From Synoicihabitans lomoniglobus (GTDB lineage Bacteria; Verrucomicrobiota; Verrucomicrobiia; Opitutales; Opitutaceae), in NCBI RefSeq assembly GCF_029023725.1, contig NZ_CP119075.1, positions 4,273,501 to 4,337,500 of the forward strand: a DNA stretch of 64,000 nt, written 5' to 3'. The position numbers and the translations under genes were made by a program. Of the stretch, positions 34,743 through 44,406 are shown one piece after another; the first letter of the stretch is position 1, and the number at the start of each line of letters is the position of its first letter. The notes beneath the pieces were generated by a model, which had not been told where the DNA came from, did no database searches, and was given only the letters and a program-made list of their open reading frames with translations.

Positions 34743-35930
34743 CTAGAAGAACTTCTTGGCCTTCTCGAACCAACCTTCCTCGGTCGGCTGATCGGCATCG
34801 CCACTGACCAGGGCGAATTGCTCCAACAACGTGCGTTGCTCGTCGGTGAGCTTCTTGGGCACCTCGACATGCACGCGCACGAGTTGATCGCCCTGCGCGC
34901 CGCCGCGCAGCGAAGGCATGCCTTTGGAGCGCAGGCGGAACGTGGTGCCGCTTTGGGTGCCCGACGGGATCTTGAGCGAGGCTTTGCCAAACAACGTCGG
35001 CACTTCGATGGTGCCGCCGAGCACGGCGAGCGTGAACTTGATTGGAATCTCGCAGAACAGGTCCTGGCCCTGGCGCTCGAATATCTCATGATCCTTGACC
35101 GTGAGCACGATATAGAGATCGCCGGGCTGGCCGCCCGCGAGACCCGCTTCGCCGTTGCCGACGGAGCGCAAACGCGAGCCCGTATCGACGCCCGGCGGGA
35201 TACGCACTTTGATCTTGGACGTCTTGGATTCACGGCCTTCACCGTGGCATTGCGTGCAGGCTTTTTCGATCTTGCTGCCGGAGCCGCCGCACGTCGGACA
35301 GGTCTGACGGAAGGTGATGATGCCGCCGCTGCGACGCACTTGGCCCACGCCACCACAAGTCGGGCACGTCACCCGGCTGGAACCCGGCTCGGCCCCACTG
35401 CCATTGCAACGATCGCAGGCCATCGCCTTGCGAAAGGAGAGTTCCTTTTCAAAGCCCTTGGCCGCTTCCACGAGGGTGATTTCGAGATCGTAGCGCAGGT
35501 CGGATCCGTCTTGGCGACCACCGCCTCCTCCGCCACCGCCGCCGCCGCCGAACATCTCCTCAAAGATGCCGCCGCCGCCACCGCCGCCACCGCCTCCTCC
35601 TCCGCCGCCTCCAAAGACTTCGCGGAAGATGTCGAACGGATCATGGAAACCGCCGCCACCGGCGCCGCCCATGCCACCCATGCCCCCGGGACCGCCCGCG
35701 CCGCCTTCGAAGGCGGCGTGACCGTAACGATCGTAGGCCGCCCGTTTTTGCGGGTCTTTGAGGATCTCGTAGGCGTGGGAGATCTCCTTGAACTTTTCTT
35801 CGGCCTGTTTGTTGCCCGGATTTTTGTCCGGGTGAAACTTCACCGCTTTTTTGCGGTAGGCTTTTTTGAGTTCGTCGTCGGAGGCTCCGCGTTCGACGCC
35901 GAGCAGGTTATAAAAATCTTCTTTCGCCAT
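34743..35930 (-). CDS. dnaJ: Chaperone DnaJ
   Basis: A 395-residue type I DnaJ (Hsp40), co-chaperone of DnaK. The J domain (1-70) has HPD at 33-35. The G/F region is extremely glycine-rich, with runs of 15 and 11 consecutive glycines. The zinc-binding domain has all four CxxCxGxG repeats ([32 protein letters not shown]), and the C-terminal peptide-binding domains follow ([20 protein letters not shown]). It is 34 bp downstream of grpE and 8 bp upstream of purN. Confidence 0.97.
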   Translation of the reverse strand: MAKEDFYNLLGVERGASDDELKKAYRKKAVKFHPDKNPGNKQAEEKFKEISHAYEILKDPQKRAAYDRYGHAAFEGGAGGPGGMGGMGGAGGGGFHDPFDIFREVFGGGGGGGGGGGGGGGIFEEMFGGGGGGGGGGGRQDGSDLRYDLEITLVEAAKGFEKELSFRKAMACDRCNGSGAEPGSSRVTCPTCGGVGQVRRSGGIITFRQTCPTCGGSGSKIEKACTQCHGEGRESKTSKIKVRIPPGVDTGSRLRSVGNGEAGLAGGQPGDLYIVLTVKDHEIFERQGQDLFCEIPIKFTLAVLGGTIEVPTLFGKASLKIPSGTQSGTTFRLRSKGMPSLRGGAQGDQLVRVHVEVPKKLTDEQRTLLEQFALVSGDADQPTEEGWFEKAKKFF

Positions 35931-35964
35931 AGCGGGATTGGATCAGCGCGGACGGACCGAGCGG

Positions 35965-36609
35965 TTAGGATTCCTCCTTGGCTTCGCCGGCATCGTCGGC
36001 CGCCGCGGCGGCGGGACCACCGGAAACGATCACGGAAGCCGGACGCAGTAAACGACTGTTGAGCATGTAGCCGACCCGGATGACCTGGAGCACCTTGCCT
36101 TCCGCGACGTCGTCGCTGGGTTGTTGGGACAGGGCTTCGTGGTGGTTGGGATCAAAGTCTCCGTCCACCGGATTGATTTCCTTGAGCCCGTGATTGCCGA
36201 GCGCGGTCTTGAACTGGGTGGCAACCATGTCGACGCCCTCGACGAGCGACTTGAGCTCGGCATTGGGCGCCTTGGCCGCGGTCAGCGCGAACCCGAGATT
36301 ATCCAACACCGGCATGAGTTCTTCCACGACATTGGCGGCGGCAAAGGCACGCAGGTCGTCTTTCTCGCGCGCGGTGCGACGGCGGAAGTTTTCCAGATCG
36401 GCCACGGCCCGCAGATGGGATTCCTTGGCCGCGGCAGTTTCTTGCCGGGCTTTTTCGAGCAGCTCTTCCGGAGTGGGTTCGACTTCCACGCTGGCTTCAA
36501 CAGGCTCAGCGGCAGTCGCCTCTTCGGGAGCGGTTTCAGGAGCCGCTGCAGCTTGGGCGGCGGTCTCTTCGGAGTCGGTAGGATCGGTCTTGGACGCAGT
36601 ATCGTTCAT
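35965..36609 (-). CDS. grpE: Nucleotide exchange factor GrpE
   Basis: A 214-residue GrpE. The acidic, alanine/glutamate-rich N-terminus (1-55) is followed by the coiled coil (about 55-100, LRAVADLENFRRRTAREKDD) and the dimer head ending in the family signature HHEALSQQPSDDVAEGKVLQ. It drives ADP release from DnaK and is paired with dnaJ downstream. No CIRCE-like inverted repeat is seen in the 18 bp that separate it from the upstream AsmA-like gene, so it probably depends on an upstream promoter. Confidence 0.96.
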   Translation of the reverse strand: MNDTASKTDPTDSEETAAQAAAAPETAPEEATAAEPVEASVEVEPTPEELLEKARQETAAAKESHLRAVADLENFRRRTAREKDDLRAFAAANVVEELMPVLDNLGFALTAAKAPNAELKSLVEGVDMVATQFKTALGNHGLKEINPVDGDFDPNHHEALSQQPSDDVAEGKVLQVIRVGYMLNSRLLRPASVIVSGGPAAAAADDAGEAKEES

Positions 36610-36627
36610 TGCAAAGGGCCTACTACA

Positions 36628-37452
36628 CTACGGCTTTGGCGTTTGATCAAGTTTACGAAGGAATGAATTCAAGGTGCTGCCCGCTTTGCGCCAAATTTCC
36701 TGCAGCGGCCCCGCGCCCCCGAGATCCTCGGGCAAAATACCGCTCGAAAGCAGGGCCTGCCACACGGCGGGCGACTGTGCCAGTCGCTTCACCAGCTCCG
36801 GGGTGAACATATCCTGCCACCGACGCACGTTGTCGAATGTGCCTTCGAAATTGAACTGCTCGCCGAAACTGCCTTTGGCACCGAGGTCGGGCTGCACCAC
36901 GTCGACCCGTCCGATCTTGAGATGCAGACGACGGATCAGCACGCGCTGCGGACCATCACCAATCACCGGCAATCCCGCGACGGCATAGTCCGGGTAGTCG
37001 GGTGACGTCGTAATCTGCGCGATCAAGGCCTCCCCGAACGCTTCGGCATTGGATGTTCCGTCACCCGGGATGATCACCTTGATCGCCGTGAGATCGATGA
37101 ATAGCTCATCGATGACAAACTCCTCCTTGGTGACGGTGGACGTTTCCAACCGCCCGGAAAACTGCGCGACTTTCACGAAGGCGTCTCCGCCATAAACCGC
37201 CGGGTTGGTGATTTCCAATTCACTTCCGGAAAAACCGCCCCCGATGGGATTGAACGCCAACTTGCTGATTTCGGTGCGAAACCCACTGCGATCCGTGAGC
37301 ACCTTGGCCACCGTTGTAGGCAGAAAAATCATCCAAGCCAACACGACCACCGCGACCACGATCGCCATCAACACCAATAGTTTGAGGAAAGCGCCCCCTC
37401 GTTCAGAGCGGAGGCGAGCCACGGGACGCTGATTCAGTTCGGAAGTATTCAT
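36628..37452 (-). CDS. AsmA-like membrane-anchored protein
   Basis: A 274-residue protein with one N-terminal helix (about 24-45, LKLLVLMAIVVAVVVLAWMI) and an extracytoplasmic domain. LAFNPIGGGFSGSELEITNP and FVKVAQFSGRLETSTVTKEE match AsmA/DUF748-type envelope proteins linked to lipid transport or outer-membrane assembly. The C-terminal third (RRWQDMFTPELVKRLAQSPA) is helical and not recognised. It lies between manA (21 bp) and grpE (18 bp). Confidence 0.65.
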   Translation of the reverse strand: MNTSELNQRPVARLRSERGGAFLKLLVLMAIVVAVVVLAWMIFLPTTVAKVLTDRSGFRTEISKLAFNPIGGGFSGSELEITNPAVYGGDAFVKVAQFSGRLETSTVTKEEFVIDELFIDLTAIKVIIPGDGTSNAEAFGEALIAQITTSPDYPDYAVAGLPVIGDGPQRVLIRRLHLKIGRVDVVQPDLGAKGSFGEQFNFEGTFDNVRRWQDMFTPELVKRLAQSPAVWQALLSSGILPEDLGGAGPLQEIWRKAGSTLNSFLRKLDQTPKP

Positions 37453-37473
37453 GGGGCCGGAGCGGGAAGGCGC

Positions 37474-38424
37474 TTAAGCAAAATTTTCGGTAACCAACAC
37501 CATGGCATCAGTCACGGCGGTCAGCGTGAACGCCCCCGCATAGGGCAGCAACGCGTTCTCGCCCTTGGTCAGCGGAGCACTTTTCCCGCCAGTCGAAACC
37601 TCTCCGGTCACGACGCTCACCAGTCGGGCTTGCTCACCCGCCGCAAAGCTCAGGGTTGCGCCCGCCGCCATCGGCACGCGACGGATGGTGAACTCCTGGC
37701 TCGACGCAATCACCGCATCCTCGGCGGCGGCGCGCACCGGCTCGGGTTCGACCACCTCCCAATCGATCGAAGCGATGGACTCGGCGATGTGCAGCTGCCG
37801 CGGCGTTCCGTCCAAACCCACCCGCCCCCAATCGTAAACCCGGTAGGTCGTGTCGGAGTTTTGCTGAATTTCCAGAATGAGATTACCCCCATCAATGGCG
37901 TGAATCGTGCCGCTCTGCACCAGAATCGAATCCCCGGGCGACACCGGGAAACGATGCACGCAGGACTCCAACGTATGGTCCACCAGCGCCGCCGCAAAGT
38001 CGGCGCGCGTAGCCCCCGCCTTGAGCCCCACGATCAGGTTCGCGTCGGGCGTGCTTTCGGCGATATACCAATTTTCCGTCTTCGGCTCACCACCCATGGC
38101 TGGGGCGATTTCCGCCGGGGGGTGCACCTGCAGACTGAGCCGCTCGCGGCAATCGAGCCATTTGATCAAAATCGGAAACGGCCGGTCCGCCGGCCAATCC
38201 GGTCCCATGATCTCGGCGGCGTGGCCCGCCAACGCCTCCCGAATCGACAACCCCTTCCAGGGTCCGTCGGAAATCACCGATTGGGCCTCGGGCCGGTCGA
38301 CGACTTCCCAGCTTTCACCGATGGGACCTTCGCGCGGCAGCGTGCGACCGAGGGCGGTCTCCAGCACCCGACCACCCCAGACGCGATCTTGGTAAAGCGG
38401 TTGAAAACGAATGACTTCTTGCAT
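37474..38424 (-). CDS. manA: Mannose-6-phosphate isomerase, type I (class)
   Basis: A 316-residue zinc enzyme interconverting fructose-6-phosphate and mannose-6-phosphate. Motifs are RFQPLYQDRVWGGRVLETAL, GESWEVVDRPEAQS, the zinc ligands in LSLQVHPPAEIA and later GTIHAIDGGNLILEIQQNSD, and the substrate-binding YRVYDWGRVG. The short length corresponds to the ManA/Pmi form of many bacteria lacking the extra helical insert. Divergent from ftsK with 121 bp between. Confidence 0.95.
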   Translation of the reverse strand: MQEVIRFQPLYQDRVWGGRVLETALGRTLPREGPIGESWEVVDRPEAQSVISDGPWKGLSIREALAGHAAEIMGPDWPADRPFPILIKWLDCRERLSLQVHPPAEIAPAMGGEPKTENWYIAESTPDANLIVGLKAGATRADFAAALVDHTLESCVHRFPVSPGDSILVQSGTIHAIDGGNLILEIQQNSDTTYRVYDWGRVGLDGTPRQLHIAESIASIDWEVVEPEPVRAAAEDAVIASSQEFTIRRVPMAAGATLSFAAGEQARLVSVVTGEVSTGGKSAPLTKGENALLPYAGAFTLTAVTDAMVLVTENFA

Positions 38425-38545
38425 GTTAAGAGAGGGTTAAATCTGAAATTCCAGAGAGGGTTATTTACATTTGACCGGTCTGCTGACAGACGTGAAATCC
38501 ACCCGAGCCAACGTTAGCGGACACCTGCCGCGCAGCTCAACTCAC

Positions 38546-41110
38546 ATGGCCAAGTCTAGGACTTCAAACTCAAACAAACGCTCCAACGGATTCCAACCAC
38601 CGCGCGATCGTCCGCGTTGGATGATTGCGGTGCTTTGCCTGTTGTTGGGCCTGTGGCTGACAGTCGCCTACCTCGACTACAATCCGTTGCAAGAGGGCTA
38701 CATGACGACGGATTCGACCGGCCCGGCGGACAAAAATCTGGTGGGTAAAATCGGGGCCGACGTCGCCCGCATCAGCTTCGTCGCCCTCGGCCTCGGCGCG
38801 TGGATGGTGCCGCTCTTCTCTTTCTGGTCTTTGTGGATCGCCGTCCGGCACTCCCGCCGACTCGCCTTCGGTCGTTTCACCGCCATGACCCTGGCCATCG
38901 TTTCGGCCTGCGGTCTCGCCGCGATGATCAAGATGGACTCGTTCGCGGAGAGTCAGTTTTTCCCCGACGGACGACTCGGTGGCGTGCTGGGATTCTGGGT
39001 CTATGATCGCTTGCTGTTCGATACGGTCGGGGTGTTTGGTTCGGCCTCGCTGCTCGCGACCATCGACGTGGTCGCGCTCGTCATTATTTTCACCCGTGAT
39101 ATCGCCGCGCAGTGCGAGAAACTGATCACCAGTTTCCACGACTGGCGGGCTCACCGCCGGGAGCGTCGCGCCGAGCGCGCCGAAGAAAAACGCGCCGCCA
39201 AAGCCATCGCCGCCAAACTGAGAGAAGAGGAAAAAGCTGCGATCAAAGCCGCCAAACTCGCCGAGAAAGAACGCATCGCCGAAGAAAAGGCCGCCAAGAA
39301 AGAAGCCGCCAAGGCCGGCGCCGCCGTGGCCACCAAGGAGATCAAACTCGCCGGCGGCACCGAAGATCCGCTCGCCAAGGCCCCCGCCAAACGCCCCGCC
39401 CCGGCACCCACGCCGGAACCCGAACCCGAGCCAGCTCCCGAGCCCAGACCCAAGCCCAAGGTCATCGGACTTTCCCTCGGTAAACCCAACGACGGGTCCG
39501 AAACCTCCCCGCCCTCCGGGGGCACGTCGAGTCCGCTCAAGATCGTCAAAGCCGAGGAGCTGAAAAAAGCCCGCAACGCCGACGCCCCCAAAAAAGTCGG
39601 CAGCTACGAATATCCGCCCAAGAGTCTGCTCACCGAACAGGCCAAACCACACGAGGACAACTCCGAGGAGGAACACCAGCGCAACGCCGACAACCTGCTG
39701 CGCATCCTCGAGGAATTCGGCGTCAAGGTCTCCCTCGGCGAGATTCACGTCGGCCCGGTCATCACCCGTTATGAAGTGATTCCCGCGCCCGGCGTCCGGG
39801 TGGAAAAAATCTCCGGGTTGGACAAAAATATCGCCCTCGGCATGCGCGCCCAATCGGTGCGTATCCTCGCCCCCATTCCGGGCAAGGCCGCCGTCGGTGT
39901 CGAAGTGCCCAATCAACATCCCACCGCCGTTGGCATGCGGGAGATCCTGGAGTCGCAGGACTGGGTCAGCACCAAGGCCGAGCTGCCCATCGCCCTCGGC
40001 AAGGACGTCTCGGGCAAACCGCTCGTGTCCGACCTCGCCAAGATGCCCCACTTGCTCATCGCCGGCGCGACCGGCTCGGGTAAATCGGTGTGCATCAACT
40101 CCATCGTCGCCTCGATCGTCTACTCCAAGACGCCCGACGAAGTGCGGATGATCATGGTCGACCCTAAGGTCGTGGAGTTGAAGGTGTTCAACACCCTGCC
40201 CCACATGCTCATTCCGGTCGTCACGTCGCCCAAGATGGTGCCCGGCGCGCTCAAGTGGCTACTGGCCGAGATGGAGCAACGCTACCAGTTCTTCGCCAAG
40301 TGCAACGTGCGCAACATCATCGGCTTCAACAATCGCAAGAAGAAGAACGTCGCCCCCGACCTGCCCGACGCTCCGCCCGATCAGGCCGATCTGCCCGGCG
40401 TCACCCCCGACGACGAGGTCGAGCTGCCCGAGAAACTGCCTTACATTGTCGCGATCATCGACGAGTTGGCCGACTTGATGATGGTCGCTCCCGCCGAGAT
40501 CGAAACCTCGATCGCCCGCCTCGCACAGCTTGCTCGCGCCGCCGGTATTCACCTCATCATCGCGACCCAGCGTCCGTCCGTGAACGTCATCACCGGCGTC
40601 ATCAAGGCCAACCTGCCCTCCCGCATCGCCTTCCAAGTCGCGTCCCAAATCGACTCGCGCACCATTCTCGACACCAAGGGAGCCGACAATCTCATCGGTC
40701 GCGGCGACATGCTCTTTTCCCCGCCCGGCACCGCCCGGCTCGTGCGTTCGCAGGGCGCCTTCTGTTCCGACGAGGAAGTCATGAACATCGTCGAGTTCAT
40801 GCAGGCTCACAACGGCCTGCCGATTTACAAACAGGACGTGCAGGAGAAGATCGAAAGCTCCGAAGACTCCAAGGGAGGCGGCGGTGACGACGACGATGGT
40901 CCTTCCGACGAGGACGATGAACTCTACAACCGCGCGCTCGGGGTGCTCAAATCCACCAAGCGCGCCTCGACCTCGATGATCCAACGCCGCCTGCGCATCG
41001 GCTACAACCGCGCCGCCCGCATCATGGACATGCTCGAGGACCGCGACATCGTCGGACCGGAAAACGGCTCCAGCCCACGCGAAATCCTCGTCGATCTGGA
41101 CAGCCTCTAA
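38546..41110 (+). CDS. ftsK: DNA translocase FtsK/SpoIIIE
   Basis: An 854-residue septal DNA pump. The N-terminal part has four membrane helices (about residues 30-50, 80-105, 113-132, 160-180). A long charged linker rich in alanine, lysine and glutamate (about 195-290) and then proline follows. The motor domain has Walker A GATGSGKSVC (residues 507-516), DPKVVELKVF, PYIVAIIDELADLMMVAP (Walker B) and RIAFQVASQIDSRTILD. The C-terminal gamma winged helix (LGVLKSTKRASTSMIQRRL) recognises the polar DNA motifs. The start MAKSRTSNSNK at 38546 is preferred over 38471. Confidence 0.97.
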   Translation: MAKSRTSNSNKRSNGFQPPRDRPRWMIAVLCLLLGLWLTVAYLDYNPLQEGYMTTDSTGPADKNLVGKIGADVARISFVALGLGAWMVPLFSFWSLWIAVRHSRRLAFGRFTAMTLAIVSACGLAAMIKMDSFAESQFFPDGRLGGVLGFWVYDRLLFDTVGVFGSASLLATIDVVALVIIFTRDIAAQCEKLITSFHDWRAHRRERRAERAEEKRAAKAIAAKLREEEKAAIKAAKLAEKERIAEEKAAKKEAAKAGAAVATKEIKLAGGTEDPLAKAPAKRPAPAPTPEPEPEPAPEPRPKPKVIGLSLGKPNDGSETSPPSGGTSSPLKIVKAEELKKARNADAPKKVGSYEYPPKSLLTEQAKPHEDNSEEEHQRNADNLLRILEEFGVKVSLGEIHVGPVITRYEVIPAPGVRVEKISGLDKNIALGMRAQSVRILAPIPGKAAVGVEVPNQHPTAVGMREILESQDWVSTKAELPIALGKDVSGKPLVSDLAKMPHLLIAGATGSGKSVCINSIVASIVYSKTPDEVRMIMVDPKVVELKVFNTLPHMLIPVVTSPKMVPGALKWLLAEMEQRYQFFAKCNVRNIIGFNNRKKKNVAPDLPDAPPDQADLPGVTPDDEVELPEKLPYIVAIIDELADLMMVAPAEIETSIARLAQLARAAGIHLIIATQRPSVNVITGVIKANLPSRIAFQVASQIDSRTILDTKGADNLIGRGDMLFSPPGTARLVRSQGAFCSDEEVMNIVEFMQAHNGLPIYKQDVQEKIESSEDSKGGGGDDDDGPSDEDDELYNRALGVLKSTKRASTSMIQRRLRIGYNRAARIMDMLEDRDIVGPENGSSPREILVDLDSL

Positions 41111-41301
41111 GGCCGCCGGACCCGACCGACGCGACCCTCTCGTTCTCGTTCTCTCCATCGTTCTCGTGCTCCCGACGCCTTGATCCGCAAGACCGGAATC
41201 CGGCCTTCCCCGGTCGAACGAACCCGCTCCCACCCCACTTTTCGCGTTTTTCACGTATTTCGTGGTTTCTAACTCCGACTCAATCTCACTTCATTACTCC
41301 C

Positions 41302-42096
41302 ATGCAGAATATCGGCGATCGACTGGAAGAAGCACGCAAACGCAAAGGCATCTCCATTCGCGAGGCCGCCGAGGCCACCAAGGTCCGGGGCGACTACCTC
41401 CACAAGTTCGAGAGCAGTCAGTTCGATATTAATCTACCCGACATCTACGTGCGCGGCTTCCTGCGCAACTACGCCACGTTCCTCGGTCTGCCCGCGGAGA
41501 AGATCGTCAACGACTACAACGCCCTCGGTCACGGCGCCCCCGCCCCCAAGTCCGTCAACCGCGAGATCTACGGCCGCATGGATCTCAGTGTTTCGTCGAG
41601 CAAGGACACCGCCCGCGAGTCGGCCGACATCGAGCCCGAGGCCGCGCCCGGTGAATCCGATTCCGATAACCCCGCCACTTTCAAACCGCGCCCTGGTGCC
41701 CTCCCCTACGTTGACAAGGCACTGCTGATCAAAGGCGGCGCAATCGTCGCTGCTGTCGTGGCCATCGTGCTCATCGTCGTGGTCGGCGTCCGTGCCTGGT
41801 CCGGATCAAAAACCGAGACCCCCGTCGACACCCCGGCCGCCACCGCCGCGACCGATCCTCAAATTGTCATCCATGCGCTCGACAGCGTGCGCGTCAAAGT
41901 CGTCGAAGAAGCGTCGGGCGTGGAACTCTTTCAGGGTGCCATCACCCGCGGCGACAGCCGCACCTTCCCCAAGAACGGCAGCTTGTTCCTGACCGCGGAC
42001 CCGATGGAAAACATCGAGGTCGAACTCGACGGCAAGCGCACCAACATCTCCACGGAATACGGCCTGCGTGGCCGCCAACGCGTGCGCGTGGAGTAA
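41302..42096 (+). CDS. RodZ-like HTH membrane protein
   Basis: A 264-residue protein. The N-terminal cytoplasmic HTH_25 domain (residues 3-75; IGDRLEEARKRKGISIREAA, LPDIYVRGFLRNYATFLGLP) is followed by an acidic linker, one membrane helix at about 146-164 and a periplasmic DUF4115-type beta domain (residues 185-264; VRVKVVEEASGVELFQGAIT, FLTADPMENIEVELDGKRTN). This is the layout of RodZ, which links MreB to the wall machinery. It follows ftsK by 191 bp in which no gene is seen. Confidence 0.88.
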   Translation: MQNIGDRLEEARKRKGISIREAAEATKVRGDYLHKFESSQFDINLPDIYVRGFLRNYATFLGLPAEKIVNDYNALGHGAPAPKSVNREIYGRMDLSVSSSKDTARESADIEPEAAPGESDSDNPATFKPRPGALPYVDKALLIKGGAIVAAVVAIVLIVVVGVRAWSGSKTETPVDTPAATAATDPQIVIHALDSVRVKVVEEASGVELFQGAITRGDSRTFPKNGSLFLTADPMENIEVELDGKRTNISTEYGLRGRQRVRVE

Positions 42097-42116
42097 GCCG
42101 GACTGATGGCGTAAGA

Positions 42117-42285
42117 GCGCGCTTGCGCGCGAGAGCCGCTCCCCGGACCGGCTGATCGAACCAGCCAGTAATGCCGGACTCGGAGGGACCGGTTGCACCC
42201 GGTCCGCCCCCCCTTCTCCCGACCACTCCGCATCCTCGGCGAGGCAACGGCAGACGACGTGGAAATCGTCCCTCCGAGGAGGGAC
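42117..42285. repeat. Cluster of intergenic palindromes (REP-like)
   Basis: Three short perfect inverted repeats lie between two convergent genes: GCGCGC-TT-GCGCGC (42117-42130), GGACCGG / CCGGTCC (42186-42192, 42199-42205) and GTCCCTCC-GA-GGAGGGAC (42268-42285). The second and third share the core GGAGGGACCG, as expected for members of a dispersed repeat family. No T-runs follow, so they are not classical terminators. Confidence 0.45.
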
Positions 42286-42294
42286 CGCCGCGCC

Positions 42295-42909
42295 TCAGCG
42301 CAGTGCGACGGGCTTGTCCAATACCTCGCGCAACACGATCGCGCGACGCGCACTGGTCGGGTCACGCAACACCTCCAAAAACTCGAGTTCGCTCATTTCC
42401 CCCACGGCGTGACGACGCGGACTCTTGCGCACCTGCGACCGGGTGATGCGGCTGCGAGCCTGCCGCGCGGTGGCTTCCGCTTTCTTACGTTGCGCTTCGA
42501 GCTCTTCCAACTGGGCCGCCATGCGATCTTGCGGATTGACCGCCGGCTGGACCGGTAGCGGCGGAGGCGGAGGCGCGGGTTCCGGCTCGGGCTCGGGGTC
42601 CGGGATGCCCATGAGTTCGCGCAACACCGGCGGAATATCGGCCGTCGACGGCGCGGGGCGCTCCGCACGCGCGGGCCGCTCCGTCGTCGCCGGACGACTC
42701 TGCTGCTCGCTGCGTTGTTCACGCAACTTGCGCATGCGCTCACGCACCTGCCGGGCCGCGTCCGATTGCTGATTATCAATCGGTTCACGCCCCGGACGGT
42801 CGCCATATTCCGGCGGCTCCTCTTTTTCGTCCGCCCGCTGTTTCAGCCACCATGCGATCATGGAGCCGACGACGAATATGATTTGGAAATTTTCCGTTAT
42901 CCAACTCAT
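42295..42909 (-). CDS. Hypothetical protein of the NfeD-FloA cluster
   Basis: A 204-residue protein of unknown function. One N-terminal helix (about 4-22, TENFQIIFVVGSMIAWWL) is followed by a charged, low-complexity region with a proline-glutamate run (PDPEPEPEPAPPPPPLP near 105-120), a coiled-coil stretch (MAAQLEELEAQRKKAEATAR) and a compact C-terminus MSELEFLEVLRDPTSARRAI. It lies 12 bp after floA, so it is probably the last gene of that operon and a membrane partner. Confidence 0.7.
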   Translation of the reverse strand: MSWITENFQIIFVVGSMIAWWLKQRADEKEEPPEYGDRPGREPIDNQQSDAARQVRERMRKLREQRSEQQSRPATTERPARAERPAPSTADIPPVLRELMGIPDPEPEPEPAPPPPPLPVQPAVNPQDRMAAQLEELEAQRKKAEATARQARSRITRSQVRKSPRRHAVGEMSELEFLEVLRDPTSARRAIVLREVLDKPVALR

Positions 42910-42921
42910 CGCGCAGAGGGA

Positions 42922-43932
42922 TCAGCTGTCCAACTTGTCATCTTCGGGTTCGCCGATGGATTTCCGCATACCGGTGTCAGCTTGGATGTTCTCCATCTTG
43001 TAATAGTCCATGACGCCCAAGTTGCCCTTGCGGAAGGCATCGGCCATCGCGAGCGGCACTTCGGCCTGCGCCTCGACGACCTTGGCGCGCATCTCCTCGA
43101 CCTTGGCCTTCATCTCCTGTTCGACCGCGACGGCGGCGGCGCGACGGATTTCCGCCTGCGCCTGCGCGATGCTCTTGTTGGCCATGGCCTGAGCTTCCTG
43201 CAGCTTGGCACCGACGTTTTCGCCAACATCCACATCGGCGATGTCAATCGAGAGAATTTCAAAGGCCGTGCCGACATCGAGGCCGCGCTTCAAAACGGTT
43301 TTGGAAATGGTGTCCGGCGATTCCAGCACGACCTTGTAGGTATCGGCCGAACCAATGGTGGTCACGATACCTTCACCCACGCGGGCAACGATCGTCTCCT
43401 CTTTGGCACCACCCACAAACCGATCAAGATTGGTGCGCACCGTCACCCGCGCGCGCACTTTCACTTGAATACCGTCCTTGGCCACACCGTCGATGGTGCT
43501 GCGACCGCCTTCCGGACTGGGGCAATCGATCACCTTGGGATCGACCGAGGTGCGCACGGCTTCCTCGACGCTCTTGCCGGAGCCCTTGGTCGCGAGGTCG
43601 ATCGCACACGCCCGCTGCCAATCGAGTTCAATCCGGGCTTTCTGGGCCGCAATCAACGCGTGCACGCAGGAAATGACATTACCACCCGCCAGATACTGGG
43701 CTTCAATCTCGTCGATGCCCAGTGACAAACCAGCCTTGGCGGCGCGAATGCGCGCGTCGACGATGACACCGTAGGGCACGCCGCGCAGCCGCATGGCGAT
43801 GAGATTCACCATGCCCACGTAGGCTCCCGACAGCCATGCCTTCAGCCAAACGTTAAAAAAGGAAATGATGATGCCGAAGAGCACCAAACCGGCGATGATC
43901 GCCGCAATCGTGAAGATGAGAGTCAGATTCAT
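42922..43932 (-). CDS. floA: Flotillin-like protein FloA
   Basis: A 336-residue FloA/YqfA (UPF0365) protein that organises membrane microdomains. One N-terminal membrane helix (about 5-26) is followed by an SPFH-like domain and a C-terminal coiled coil rich in alanine and glutamate ([40 protein letters not shown]). The segment [20 protein letters not shown] is typical. The gene follows the short nfeD by 6 bp, reproducing the NfeD-FloA pairing known from Bacillus. Confidence 0.95.
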
Positions 43933-43938
43933 GGGGAG

Positions 43939-44406
43939 CTAGGAGGATTCAGGGATTACAATGAGTCTAAAATTATCGGTGGCGACGACCTTAACCGCGG
44001 CACCCGCTTCGAGAAAGCCTCCGCGCGAAAAGGCTTCATGGCGACGACCATCAATCACGATGTAGCCCGAGGGAGCCAGCGCCGTGGCGGTCGTGCCGAG
44101 TTGCCCCACCAGGTCCGTGGCGCGAGCCACCGATGACGTGCCGTCGACCGCCGCATGCAAAAACAACCGTTTGCCGATCGCCGTCTTCGGCAGGATCGCA
44201 AACTCAAAATACAGCACCGCCACCACGAGAAGAAACGCGGTCAGTATGGCCAATCCGCCCCCCCCGACACCGTAACCGACGAACGCCATTACGCAGCCGC
44301 CCAGCAGCGCCAAGCCACCGAACACGCCGAGAATTCCGCCCGGCAAAAAGACTTCGAAACCCAGAAAAACGATCCCGATTAAAAACAATACGCCGATTAT
44401 CGTCAT
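43939..44406 (-). CDS. Short NfeD protein
   Basis: A 155-residue protein with three membrane helices (about 2-70) and a C-terminal NfeD OB-fold domain (VGQLGTTATALAPSGYIVID, EAGAAVKVVATDNFRLIVIP). No protease domain is present. NfeD OB domains pair with SPFH proteins such as FloA encoded next door. Its ATG overlaps the stop of the long nfeD gene (ATGA), and floA begins 6 bp after its stop. Confidence 0.9.
   Translation of the reverse strand: MTIIGVLFLIGIVFLGFEVFLPGGILGVFGGLALLGGCVMAFVGYGVGGGGLAILTAFLLVVAVLYFEFAILPKTAIGKRLFLHAAVDGTSSVARATDLVGQLGTTATALAPSGYIVIDGRRHEAFSRGGFLEAGAAVKVVATDNFRLIVIPESS

Noticed and set aside
38570-40204. A 544-codon minus-strand frame opposite ftsK
   Set aside because: Shadow of the FtsK reading frame with low-complexity glycine/phenylalanine runs.
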